A DNA stretch of 64,000 nt from Bacteroides sp. CAG:770 (GTDB taxonomy: Bacteria > Bacteroidota > Bacteroidia > Bacteroidales > UBA932). The position numbers and the translations under genes were made by a program. Of the stretch, positions 26,459 through 35,825 are shown one piece after another. Under the pieces are notes generated by a model. It did not search any database and was not told the origin of the DNA. It was given only the letters and a program-made list of their open reading frames with translations. The stretch lies in contig FR890653.1 in assembly GCA_000435075.1 (NCBI GenBank), forward strand, positions 1-64,000, written 5' to 3'. Positions within the stretch are counted from its first letter, which is position 1. The number at the start of each line of letters is the position of its first letter.

Positions 26459-28477
26459 CTACTGCTGAGCTTCCTGTTCGCAGTATTTCTTGATTACTCC
26501 GTACGCGTCAGAAACTCCTAGTTCACCTGCTCGGGACAAGTCAATGCAGCCTTTCTCCTTATCCTTCAGATATATAAGGACAAGCCCCCTGTTGAAATAG
26601 GCATCGCCCATGTACGGATACAGACTAAGGGCTTTCGTATAGTTTCCTATCGCCTCGACATAAGACGCGGAAAGGCATTGGAGATTCGCGAGATTGAACC
26701 AGATGTAAGGAATGTCGCCCACGATTTCCGCAGCGCTCTTCATATCCTGAACGGCATCCGAATAATCATAACTTCGGCTGACCTGATCGGTCACACGTGC
26801 CCTGGTAGTACCCTGGTCATCCATCGTCAGCGTCTGGACATTGTTCTCAATAGACGAGATGAAATCTATCATATCGGCACGGAGCACGCCCCTGTTCATC
26901 TGGTAGAAAGCCTTGTACAGTTTCTTGTATTTGTCCCCTGTCTCCACTTCAATTGCATTGTCGTAATGTGCCAATGCCGAATTGAACTGCTTGTCAGCGA
27001 CATCGTAGAGGGCCTTCAGGAATTCACCCTCAGCATCACCCGGAGGAACCGACCAAATCGCATCCGAGACAGCCGATGAAGAAGTGAAACGCACTGTATC
27101 AGAATTGGATATGACGACAGGAACCGGCGACTCGGCCTTGAACTTGTCTATAAGCGCATTCTCATAACGGGTTTTCAACGCATACTGCACATTGTCCCTC
27201 TCATCCGAAAGCTTGAACCTGTAAAGGGGACGCAACCTGATATCGACATCCCTGTGCTGAAGCATCTCATCATCGAAGTCTTTCTTCGCGAAATCAGCAT
27301 CCAGAGCCAGAAGCGAACTGTACTTCCGGGTCGTGTCGGCAAAAGAGACCTCCCCGCTGCCCGTCTTCTCACGATACTCGGAAATCTTCTTCTGGGCAGT
27401 CTCATAGTCCTTCTTCGAAGCCGACTTCATGCCAAGCATATTCTCCACATACGACCTGTTCATATAGGCCTTGGCAAAATCAGGATAAAGGTCAATGGCC
27501 TTGTCATAATCCTCCAGAGCATCCCGCCATCTCTCCATATTAACGAAATAAGACGCCCTGTTATAATAGGCAAGCACATTTCCCGGATTGATGTTGATTA
27601 CCCTGTCCATATCCTGGAGCGCATCCTCGTAATTCCCGACCTGGGCATGGATGAGACTCCTGTTGTAGAGTGTCAATGCATTGCCCGGCTCATCCTTCAG
27701 CACCCTGTCCAAGTCAGCCATGGCGGCATTGTAATTATTTTGTTCATAATACATTATGGCCCTGTTGAAATACGCGAATGTACTCGTACTGTCCAGACTT
27801 ATGGCCATGTCCATATCAGCAATCGCATCTTCATACTTATGCTGTGACGCATACAGACGTCCCCTCCTGATGAATCCCTCAGGCTCGAAACGGTCCAGAG
27901 ATATCGCCTTGTTGTAATCCGAAAAAGACTTGGTCGTATCCCGCAGGAAAAGCCAGCTGGCACCCCTGTTCAGATACGCCGACGGGTCCTTCGGCTCCTT
28001 CCTTATGTACCTGTCGAAGTCCGCTACCGCCTTGTCGAACTGCTGCGCAAGAAAATACGTCACACCGCGGCTGAAATAAAGGCCAATGTAACCGGGGCGC
28101 AGGTCAATGGCAGTCTGGAGGTCTCCCAACGCCTTGTCATAGTCACCGAAACGGCTTTCGGTTATCGCCTTATAATGGTATCCTGAAGTGAAAACGGGAT
28201 TCAGTCTCACGGAATTGTTGAAGTCCTTCTGGGCGCCACGCAAATCCCCGAGATTATATTTCGCGATTCCTCTGTAAAAATACGTCCAATAATCAGTACT
28301 GTCAATGCGCGCAAGTACATTGAAATTCTCGATAGCCTTGGAGAATTTCCCGTCGGCAAGGGCGCTTCTTCCCCTGAAGAAGAACACATCCTTGTCATAT
28401 TGCGCAAAGGCCCCCACCGAAAACAGCAGAAGCAAAGACAATGAAAGGAACCAATATTTAAAATTTCCTGAATTCAT
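26459..28477 (-). CDS. Large secreted or periplasmic TPR protein
   Basis: A 672-aa protein with a signal peptide (FKYWFLSLSLLLLFSVGAFAQ). At least nine tetratricopeptide repeats fill residues 30-360, with conserved words such as DYDKAI, YxNRA and AYMNRS, and two or three more lie near the C-terminus (IWFNLANLQCLSASYVEAIGNYTKAL, AYFNRGLVLIYLKDKEKGCIDLSRA). The part between (about 370-560) lacks recognised repeats. TPR arrays scaffold protein complexes; no partner is indicated. A possible minus-strand -7 (CAAAGATA) lies at 28575-28582, about 100 nt upstream. Confidence 0.85.
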   Translation of the reverse strand: MNSGNFKYWFLSLSLLLLFSVGAFAQYDKDVFFFRGRSALADGKFSKAIENFNVLARIDSTDYWTYFYRGIAKYNLGDLRGAQKDFNNSVRLNPVFTSGYHYKAITESRFGDYDKALGDLQTAIDLRPGYIGLYFSRGVTYFLAQQFDKAVADFDRYIRKEPKDPSAYLNRGASWLFLRDTTKSFSDYNKAISLDRFEPEGFIRRGRLYASQHKYEDAIADMDMAISLDSTSTFAYFNRAIMYYEQNNYNAAMADLDRVLKDEPGNALTLYNRSLIHAQVGNYEDALQDMDRVININPGNVLAYYNRASYFVNMERWRDALEDYDKAIDLYPDFAKAYMNRSYVENMLGMKSASKKDYETAQKKISEYREKTGSGEVSFADTTRKYSSLLALDADFAKKDFDDEMLQHRDVDIRLRPLYRFKLSDERDNVQYALKTRYENALIDKFKAESPVPVVISNSDTVRFTSSSAVSDAIWSVPPGDAEGEFLKALYDVADKQFNSALAHYDNAIEVETGDKYKKLYKAFYQMNRGVLRADMIDFISSIENNVQTLTMDDQGTTRARVTDQVSRSYDYSDAVQDMKSAAEIVGDIPYIWFNLANLQCLSASYVEAIGNYTKALSLYPYMGDAYFNRGLVLIYLKDKEKGCIDLSRAGELGVSDAYGVIKKYCEQEAQQ

Positions 28478-28771
28478 CAGAAATTCCTAATTTTGAAGTC
28501 ATTTTCCAAAAAGGCTGGCTCTCCATGCAAGAAACAGCCGACATAAAAGCCCAGGGAAGGGCTGCGAAAGATTACAAAGATAATCAATTAGTAACATGAA
28601 AAAAATAAGTTGCCTCAGATTAAGAGAAGATTTTCGAGGATAGATCTGTTTTCGAAGAAGGAGTGTACTGGATGTACACGACTGATGAGAAAAAAGATAT
28701 AGACCGAAAAGATTCCTTAAGATGATGCAGGTTATTTTTTGAAGGTTACTTATCATACTCCATTAGTCGAA

Positions 28772-29773
28772 ATGAAGAAAAAATTGCTCAATATAGTCCT
28801 GCTGGCTCTGCTGGCATTGCCGGCACTTGCGCAGACAGTGCCGAACATCGGTGCCATCAGCAGCACCCAGGCCCACAATGTCGTATGGGAGACCAAGATT
28901 TTCCGTCAAATAGAATTCCTTTCCGACTCTCTGTGCGGAGGAAGGGCAACAGGAACACGTGGAAGCACAGAAGCGGCAGCATGGATCATGAGAAGATTCA
29001 GTTCCATAGGACTTATGCCGTGCGGAGACGCCTGGACCCACCATTTCTATGAACCATTCGGAAGGAACGTCATCGGTTTTCTTCCGGGCTCATCCAAACG
29101 CCACAGAGACTCATATGTAATCGTAATGGCCCACTATGACGGCCTTGGCACCCTGAACGGAGTGCTCTATCCGGGAGCGGACAGCAACGCCTCAGGAGTA
29201 GTGTCCATGATAAGCATCGCTGAAATGTTCTCTTCCATGAGACATCTCGGACGGGCATACGACAGCAACTTGATATTCGTCGCACTGGATGCCAAATCCG
29301 GCAGCATGAAAGGCTCCAGAGCATTGTGGAAGATGATTTCCGAAGGACTGCTGCAAGACCCCGTATCAGGCAAGGCAATATCCCCGGACCAGATCGGCAT
29401 GGTCGTCAACATTGACCAGATCGGAGGCACTATGAGCACATTGAAATCAGGCAGGAAAGACTTCATCATAATGCTCGGACGCGAAGCGGCAGGTCAGGAG
29501 AATTCAGGACTCCTCAGCCTCTGCAACCTGAAATACGGGTCTGGACTCGAACTGAGTTATGACTACTACGGAAGCAAGGACTTCACGAATGTCTTCTATC
29601 ACAGGGTAAGCGACCAGAAAGTATTCCTGGAGAACAAGATACCGGCGGTCATGTTCACGTCGGGAATCACGATGAACAACAACAAGCCTTACGACAACCC
29701 TGCTTCCATTGACCTGAACATTCTGAAAAGGCGCATCTGGCTCATGTTCCACTGGATCGAAAGGATATTGTAG
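28772..29773 (+). CDS. M28-family peptidase homologue, probably inactive
   Basis: A 333-aa exported protein with signal peptide MKKKLLNIVLLALLALPALAQ. The fold is clearly M28 zinc aminopeptidase. The first ligand His121 (AHYDGLG), the bridging Asp137 (PGADSNASG) and Asp215 (VVNIDQIGG) are in place. However, the usual Glu-Glu pair of the FDGEExGLxGS motif reads ALDAKSGSMKGS (171-182), and the C-terminal His ligand region reads NNNKPYDNPASIDLNIL with no His. It therefore lacks the general base and two metal ligands and is probably a pseudoenzyme. An in-frame TTG at 28739 is a weaker start. Confidence 0.85.
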   Translation: MKKKLLNIVLLALLALPALAQTVPNIGAISSTQAHNVVWETKIFRQIEFLSDSLCGGRATGTRGSTEAAAWIMRRFSSIGLMPCGDAWTHHFYEPFGRNVIGFLPGSSKRHRDSYVIVMAHYDGLGTLNGVLYPGADSNASGVVSMISIAEMFSSMRHLGRAYDSNLIFVALDAKSGSMKGSRALWKMISEGLLQDPVSGKAISPDQIGMVVNIDQIGGTMSTLKSGRKDFIIMLGREAAGQENSGLLSLCNLKYGSGLELSYDYYGSKDFTNVFYHRVSDQKVFLENKIPAVMFTSGITMNNNKPYDNPASIDLNILKRRIWLMFHWIERIL

Positions 29774-29813
29774 CCCTGCAGAAATTTCGTTTTTCAGTTC
29801 AATGTTCTTTCAC

Positions 29814-29821
29814 TATCTTTG
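29814..29821 (+). promoter_or_regulatory. Possible promoter of the ABC exporter gene
   Basis: TATCTTTG matches the -7 consensus, with TTTT (29791-29794) in the -33 position at a 19-nt spacing in place of TTTG. It lies 37 nt before the ABC transporter ATG. Confidence 0.45.
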
Positions 29822-29857
29822 TAGGTTGTATTTATAATATAAGAAGAAAGATAATAG

Positions 29858-31693
29858 ATGAAAGAATTCTGGCAGGTACTGGTAAAGTACGTTAAACCAT
29901 ACAAGGGATACCTCGGAGGCTCCATTGTACTCAACATCCTCTCCGCGATACTTAACATATTCTCATTTTCATTGATAATACCTATCCTTCAGATATTGTT
30001 CAAAATGAACGATACCGTATATTCCTTCATTCCGTGGGATACGGCCGGTATGGGTCTGAAAGATATTGTCATCAACAATGCCTACTACGGCATCACTCTG
30101 CTCATCCAGACCAAGGGAGCGGCCGTCACATTGTTCCTCCTCTGCCTCTGGCTCAGCATCATGACCCTGCTCAAGACTGCCTGCTATTTCGGTTCTTCCG
30201 CCATAATGATTCCTATTCGCACAAGCGTGGTAAGGGACATGAGGCGCGAACTCTACAACAAGATTCTCTCCCTCCCTCTCGGATTCTTTTCTGAAGAAAG
30301 GAAGGGCGACATCATAGCCAGAATGAGCGGCGATATCAATGAAGTGGAGAATTCCATCATGAGCACACTCGACATGCTGCTCAAGAACCCTATCCTCATC
30401 ATTTTCTACATTGGCACTCTGATAGTTACCAGCTGGCAGCTCACAGTCTTCACCATCGTCGTAGCCCCAGTCCTCATCTGGCTCATGAGCGCACTCGGAA
30501 GGACTCTGAAAAAGAGATCGCTCCAGGCCCAGGCTCTCTGGAGCGACACCATGTCACAGCTTGAAGAAACCCTCGGCGGCCTCCGCGTAATCAAGGCTTT
30601 CGTAGCTGAAGACAAGATGCAGGCAAGGTTCAACAATGTCACAGAGGCGGTCAAGAAGAAGACCGGCCGTGTAGCCACCAGACAGGCATTGGCACATCCT
30701 ATGAGTGAATTCCTCGGTACAGTCCTCATCGCGATTGTCCTCGGATTCGGCGGAGTTATCATCCTCAGCGAAAAGGCATGGTTCGACGCTCCGACATTCA
30801 TATTCTACATGGTCATCCTCTACAGCGTCATCAACCCGTTGAAAGACTTCGCGAAAGCAGGCTACAACATCCCGAAAGGCATGGCATCAATGGAACGTAT
30901 CGAAGCCATCCTCAATTCAGAGAGCACCGTCAAAGAAAAGGCTGACGCCAAACTTACGGACGGGTTCAATGATTCCATCACTTTCGAGCATGTGGATTTC
31001 GCCTACAGCCCTGACAGAAAGATACTTGACGATATCAGCCTGACAGTGAAGAAAGGCAGCACAGTGGCTATTGTAGGTGAGTCCGGTGCAGGAAAATCAA
31101 CGCTGGTTGACCTCATTCCACGATTCTATGATGTCTCCGGAGGATGCATACGAATTGACGGCACCGACATCAGAGACCTGAAGATCCACAGCCTCAGAAG
31201 TCTGATGGGAAATGTGAACCAGGAACCTATCCTCTTCAATGACACCATCTTCAACAACATCGCGTTCGGTGTGGAAAATGCCACAATGGAAGAGGTGATT
31301 GCCGCGGCAAAGATCGCCAACGCACATGAGTTCATCATGGAGAAGGAAGAAGGCTATGACACCAATATCGGAGACCGCGGAATGAAGCTTTCAGGCGGAC
31401 AGAGACAGAGGCTCAGCATCGCCAGGGCCATTCTGAAGAACCCTCCGATTCTGATTCTCGACGAGGCTACGGCATCTCTTGACACGGAGTCCGAAAGACT
31501 CGTCCAGGAAGCTCTTGACAGGCTCATGTCCACAAGGACCACAATAGCAATCGCCCACAGGCTCTCGACAATCAAGAACTCAGATGAGATTATCGTGATG
31601 CATGAAGGCAAGATCGTAGAAAGAGGCAAGCACGAGGAACTCCTCGCGCTGAAAGGATATTACAAGAAACTGACTGATATGCAAAGTCTTTAA
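29858..31693 (+). CDS. ABC exporter, MsbA/lipid-exporter type (fused membrane and ATPase domains)
   Basis: A 611-aa half-transporter. The N-terminal ABC_membrane domain covers about residues 18-330, with six hydrophobic segments and an EAA-like coupling region. The ATPase domain has Walker A GESGAGKST (about 407-415), Q-loop NVNQEPILF, signature LSGGQRQR (about 511) and Walker B LILDEAT, then the H-loop IAHRLST. It belongs to the MsbA-like group used by Bacteroidetes for lipid or LPS-core flipping, although drug export cannot be excluded. A CBM9-VanZ fusion gene follows with a gap of 12 bp. Confidence 0.92.
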   Translation: MKEFWQVLVKYVKPYKGYLGGSIVLNILSAILNIFSFSLIIPILQILFKMNDTVYSFIPWDTAGMGLKDIVINNAYYGITLLIQTKGAAVTLFLLCLWLSIMTLLKTACYFGSSAIMIPIRTSVVRDMRRELYNKILSLPLGFFSEERKGDIIARMSGDINEVENSIMSTLDMLLKNPILIIFYIGTLIVTSWQLTVFTIVVAPVLIWLMSALGRTLKKRSLQAQALWSDTMSQLEETLGGLRVIKAFVAEDKMQARFNNVTEAVKKKTGRVATRQALAHPMSEFLGTVLIAIVLGFGGVIILSEKAWFDAPTFIFYMVILYSVINPLKDFAKAGYNIPKGMASMERIEAILNSESTVKEKADAKLTDGFNDSITFEHVDFAYSPDRKILDDISLTVKKGSTVAIVGESGAGKSTLVDLIPRFYDVSGGCIRIDGTDIRDLKIHSLRSLMGNVNQEPILFNDTIFNNIAFGVENATMEEVIAAAKIANAHEFIMEKEEGYDTNIGDRGMKLSGGQRQRLSIARAILKNPPILILDEATASLDTESERLVQEALDRLMSTRTTIAIAHRLSTIKNSDEIIVMHEGKIVERGKHEELLALKGYYKKLTDMQSL

Positions 31694-31698
31694 GGAGG
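31692..31698 (+). promoter_or_regulatory. Unusually strong Shine-Dalgarno site
   Basis: TAAGGAGG overlaps the TAA stop of the ABC transporter gene and stands 8 nt before the ATG at 31706. Such a full SD is rare among the genes in this window and may couple translation of the two genes. Confidence 0.65.
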
Positions 31699-31705
31699 TA
31701 TTCAA

Positions 31706-32773
31706 ATGGAATCCAAGAAACTTATACTCCCCTTCGTGGAGGGACTTGACAACGCTGCAAGCCTTGAAGAGTTTTCATCAATGCTGTGCAACGCGACTGC
31801 CGCGACAAAAGTCGCTACACTAAACTGGCCGGATGATTTTCCATACTGCCCGAAATGTAACGTCAGGGCTGCATGGTGCGATAAGGGTCTCGGCATTCTC
31901 TATAATGTCAAAGGTCTGGATCTCAGAGCATTGGCAATGTCAGACAACGGTTCGGTATGGCAGGACAGCTGCTGCGAATTCTTCGTTTCCGACCCATGCG
32001 ACGGAACGTATTACAATTTCGAGATGAACTGCATCGGAACCTTGCTCGTGTCGAAAAGAAAGAGCCGGGAAGACTGCGTCCATTATACCGCCGAGAAACT
32101 GAAGAAGGTCAAGAGGTTCACCTCTCTTGAGCGCAAACAGGTGGAAATCAATGACAAGGAATTCAGCTGGAGCGTGGGAATGTTCATCCCGTTCAGCCTC
32201 ATCGGCATTGACAAGCACCATATTCCTACTTCGCTGAAAGCGAATTTCTACAAATGCGGCGACCTCACTGCGCACACGCACTTCCTGAGCTGGTCTCCGA
32301 TTGACGCATCCAAGCCGGACTTCCACAGGCCTGACTTTTTCGGGACTCTGGAACTTGCGCCAAAGCCGGCACAGTCATTCGCCAGGATTATCTTCCCGCT
32401 GATGTTCATCTGCTACATCTGCGCTGTGGGTTTCCTGTGTTTCGGACACTTCGAGGACATGCCTGACGTAGCGACGACAATCTTCGGCATTCCGACAGAC
32501 AAGGTCGTGCACTTCTCGATGTTCTTCCCTTTCCCGCTGCTGGCATACGCGACATTCGGAAGAAAGACCAAAGGAAGATGGAACTCCATACTGTTCATAC
32601 TCGCCATCTTCCTTGTCGGCTGTATTCTCGGAATCGCCACGGAACTCGGCCAGGGACTGACTGACTACAGAAGCTGCGACATCAATGATTTCAGGGCTGA
32701 TTCCCTCGGAATGGCTCTCAGTTCCGTATGCGCACTAATTATCGACTCGATAAGACATTCATCAAAACGATGA
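31706..32773 (+). CDS. Fusion of CBM9-like domain and VanZ-like membrane domain
   Basis: A 355-aa two-domain protein. Residues about 20-205 resemble the family 9-like carbohydrate-binding beta-sandwich used in Bacteroidetes proteins (VWQDSCCEFFVSD..GTYYNFEMNCIGTLL, then FSWSVGMFIPFSLIGI and LSWSPIDASKPDFHRPDFFGTLEL). Residues about 215-350 have four hydrophobic segments and the VanZ-family motifs DKVVHFSMFFPFPLLAY and ILGIATELGQGLTDYRSCDINDFRADSLGM. The sugar-binding part should lie outside the inner membrane. It overlaps the next gene (ATGA at 32770), indicating translational coupling. Confidence 0.8.
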   Translation: MESKKLILPFVEGLDNAASLEEFSSMLCNATAATKVATLNWPDDFPYCPKCNVRAAWCDKGLGILYNVKGLDLRALAMSDNGSVWQDSCCEFFVSDPCDGTYYNFEMNCIGTLLVSKRKSREDCVHYTAEKLKKVKRFTSLERKQVEINDKEFSWSVGMFIPFSLIGIDKHHIPTSLKANFYKCGDLTAHTHFLSWSPIDASKPDFHRPDFFGTLELAPKPAQSFARIIFPLMFICYICAVGFLCFGHFEDMPDVATTIFGIPTDKVVHFSMFFPFPLLAYATFGRKTKGRWNSILFILAIFLVGCILGIATELGQGLTDYRSCDINDFRADSLGMALSSVCALIIDSIRHSSKR

Positions 32774-35700
32774 CCAGAAATATATTTACCACCCTTGTAC
32801 TCTGTCTCTGTCTCGCAATGCCGATGAAGGGGCAGAGTCTTGTCCTTGCACAGTACAAGAACAGATGCGACACGCTTAAGACACTTATCCAACAAAGGAC
32901 TTCCGTCCTTGCCAATATCCAGCTCAAATCCGTTGCCAGGAAAAACGGCAGTCTGGATTTCTATTTTTCATCGGGAATCGGCGACATTCCATGGAGAAAA
33001 GGCGACATCGAATGGCTCAGGCATACCTTGCATGAGATTTCACCTGAAGCCTACGCCCATTATAAGATAGGAACCATCTACAGCGGCAGCTCCAGACTTT
33101 CCGACATCGCATTTCCGGAAGCCGGAAATGACGGACACCCTGCCGAGCACAAGTGGAGATTCAAGGATCCTGTCAATGAAAATGGGGCGTCAATCGTCAG
33201 GGAAGAATACGGTCAGACCTTCAGCAAGGGATTGACAGGAAGGAATATAGCTCTCTGGCAGAGTCACGGAAGATATTATGAGGAGGCAACACGCAGATGG
33301 GAGTGGCAGAGGGCACCTCTGATGACGACCGTAGAGGACATGTACACCCAGAGCTATGTCCTGCCTTTCCTCATTCCGATGCTGGAGAACGCCGGAGCCT
33401 ATGTCATGACTCCACGTGAACGCGACACCCAGAAATATGAGGTCATCACTGACAATGACCCGGCATTCACAACTCCGAGGGAGGGTCTTCTCAGACGCAG
33501 AGGAAAATACAGCGAGGCAGGCAAATGGAGCGATGCCGGAATCGGATTTGCTGACTACAAAGAAGTTTACAGCGGCAATGACAATCCGTTTGCCAATGGT
33601 ACCGTCAGGAAGGCTTCATGCATAAAAGAGGTCAAAGGAAACGCATTCGCAAGCTGGACGCCTGACATCCCTGAACGTGGGGAATATGCAGTCTATATCT
33701 CATACAAATCCCTTCCCAACAGTTCAGAATCAGCACATTACATCGTAAAACATCTTGGAGGCACGACCGATTTTCTGGTAAACCAAAAGATGGGAGGCGG
33801 CACATGGATTTATCTCGGCACCTTCGAATTCGCGGAAGGCACCGAGGGTAAAGTCATGCTGGACAACGGCACGAGAAAGGGTACCCAGTTTGTTCCTGGC
33901 TCCGTCATCACTGCTGATGCTGTCAAAATCGGTGGCGGCATGGGAAAGATTGCTAGGGGGAACAAGGATATGTCCCCTGAGGAATATACTACGTCCGGTC
34001 TTCCTTCTTTCACGGAAGGAGCACTGTACTGGATGCAATGGGCCGGCATAGACACCACCGTCACGAGACGATTCAACAATGATTACACAAATGACTACGG
34101 TGACCGCGGCGCATGGGTTTCAGACATGAGCGGCGGCTCCAGAGTGAATCCGAAAAAACAGGGCAAAGGTATTCCCATCGATATGTCATTCGCTTTCCAT
34201 ACTGATGCCGGAACCACTCCAAATGATTCTACAGTAGGCACTTTGGCGATTTACACTCTGATATCGGAAGGTAGCAGGAAGTACCCTGACGGTGAGGACC
34301 GCATTCTGGGACGTCTCCTTGCCGACAATGTCCAGTCACAGATCGTTTCCGATGTCCGCGCCCAGTATGATCCGAAATGGAGCAGACGTCAGCTTTCTGA
34401 CAGGTCATACAGCGAAAGCCGGACAGGAGATGTTCCGGCACTGCTGCTGGAACTCCTTTCCCACCAGAACTTTGCGGACATGAAATATGGCCTGGATCCG
34501 GGATTCCGTTTCACGGTCAGCCGCGCTGTCTATAAAGGCATGCTCAAGTTCATGAGCAGCAGATACGGATACAAATATGCCGTCCAGCCTCTGCCGGTAA
34601 GGTCATTCGCGGCAATCCTGGATGGCGACACTGCGGAGCTAAGCTGGAAGGAGACAGCTGATACACTGGAGCCTACAGCTATTTCCGAGGGCTTTATCCT
34701 CTATACCAGGACAGATGACGGCGGATTTGACAATGGCGTAATCCTGAACAATGTCAGGAAGTCCGGCGACAGGTACTGCATCAATGTTCCTGTCAGGAAA
34801 GGCCATCTTTACGATTTCAAGATTGTCGCTTTCAATGCCGGCGGACGCAGTTTCCCTTCCGAGGTTCTGAGTGTCGGAATACCTGAGACAGAAAAGGGCA
34901 AGACTGTGCTCGTAGTCAACAACTTCGACCGCATCGCACCTCCTGCATGGTTCGACACCCCGACTTATGCAGGTTTCGATTCCCGTCTCGACGGAGGTGT
35001 AGCCTACAAAAAGGAAATCAATTTCATAGGTGAGATGTATCAATGCCGCAGGGAGCTTCAGTGGCTCGATGATGACAATCCCGGTTTCGGTGCATCCTAC
35101 TCCGACCAGGCAGGAAAGCTCGTCAATGGAAACTCTTTCGACTACCCTTCCCGTCACGGTAAGGCCCTCATGGCTGCCGGCTATAGTTTCTGCTCTGCCA
35201 GCGCGGACGCTTTCGCAAACTGCGGCCTGGACAGTTTCTGGGTCACCGACATCATCTGCGGCAAACAGATTTCCACCCCTGCCGGAACTGGCAAAGTCAA
35301 TGCCGCAAGATTCCAGGTCCTTCCTGAGCCGATGCGCAAGGCTATTTCCGCCTGCACTTCCAAAGGAGGAAACATCCTCATTTCCGGAGCCAATATCGGC
35401 ACCGACCTTTGTGACCATATCTATCCGACAGTGGCCGACAGCGCCTATATGGTTGACTCTCAAAAGTTTGCCAAGGATGTTCTCGGTTACAAATGGCTGA
35501 CTAATTATGCGTCCAGATCGGGCAAAGTGCAGAATCTTGGAAAAAGAAAGGAGACAATCTCTTTTTATCAGAAACAAAATGACTATATTTACCAAGTTGA
35601 GACGCCTGACGGACTGATGCCGGCTTCAGACAAAGCCTCCGTCTTCCTGCGTTATACAGACACGGATATTCCGGCGGGAATCTTCAACGAAGGCAAAGGA

Positions 35701-35811
35701 TACAGGACGGTGAGCCTCGGTTTTCCGATTGAAACCATAACAGACTTGTCGGAAATGGAATCATTGTTCCGTATGGCATTTGACTTCTTTTACGAAGGAG
35801 AGAGAAACTGA
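32770..35811 (+). CDS. Exported amidase-like protein with golvesin C-terminal domain and Fn3 region
   Basis: A protein of about 1013 aa. Signal peptide: MTRNIFTTLVLCLCLAMPMKGQ. An N-acetylmuramoyl-L-alanine amidase (Amidase_3) fold appears to be split: one half holds IALWQSHGRYY and TVEDMYTQSYVLPFLIPMLENAGAYVMTPRERD, the other holds DMSFAFHTDAG and GDVPALLLELLSHQN. Between them is a golvesin C-terminal domain (EVKGNAFASWTPDIPERGEYAVYISYKS...GGTWIYLGTFEFAEGTEGKVML). A fibronectin-III-like part and a further C-terminal domain follow. In databases such proteins are often called xanthan lyase; the motifs seen here fit an amidase better. It is coupled to the CBM9-VanZ gene by a 4-bp overlap. The frame is open from 32728. 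Confidence 0.8.
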   Translation: MTRNIFTTLVLCLCLAMPMKGQSLVLAQYKNRCDTLKTLIQQRTSVLANIQLKSVARKNGSLDFYFSSGIGDIPWRKGDIEWLRHTLHEISPEAYAHYKIGTIYSGSSRLSDIAFPEAGNDGHPAEHKWRFKDPVNENGASIVREEYGQTFSKGLTGRNIALWQSHGRYYEEATRRWEWQRAPLMTTVEDMYTQSYVLPFLIPMLENAGAYVMTPRERDTQKYEVITDNDPAFTTPREGLLRRRGKYSEAGKWSDAGIGFADYKEVYSGNDNPFANGTVRKASCIKEVKGNAFASWTPDIPERGEYAVYISYKSLPNSSESAHYIVKHLGGTTDFLVNQKMGGGTWIYLGTFEFAEGTEGKVMLDNGTRKGTQFVPGSVITADAVKIGGGMGKIARGNKDMSPEEYTTSGLPSFTEGALYWMQWAGIDTTVTRRFNNDYTNDYGDRGAWVSDMSGGSRVNPKKQGKGIPIDMSFAFHTDAGTTPNDSTVGTLAIYTLISEGSRKYPDGEDRILGRLLADNVQSQIVSDVRAQYDPKWSRRQLSDRSYSESRTGDVPALLLELLSHQNFADMKYGLDPGFRFTVSRAVYKGMLKFMSSRYGYKYAVQPLPVRSFAAILDGDTAELSWKETADTLEPTAISEGFILYTRTDDGGFDNGVILNNVRKSGDRYCINVPVRKGHLYDFKIVAFNAGGRSFPSEVLSVGIPETEKGKTVLVVNNFDRIAPPAWFDTPTYAGFDSRLDGGVAYKKEINFIGEMYQCRRELQWLDDDNPGFGASYSDQAGKLVNGNSFDYPSRHGKALMAAGYSFCSASADAFANCGLDSFWVTDIICGKQISTPAGTGKVNAARFQVLPEPMRKAISACTSKGGNILISGANIGTDLCDHIYPTVADSAYMVDSQKFAKDVLGYKWLTNYASRSGKVQNLGKRKETISFYQKQNDYIYQVETPDGLMPASDKASVFLRYTDTDIPAGIFNEGKGYRTVSLGFPIETITDLSEMESLFRMAFDFFYEGERN

Positions 35812-35825
35812 TAACCTTTATAATT

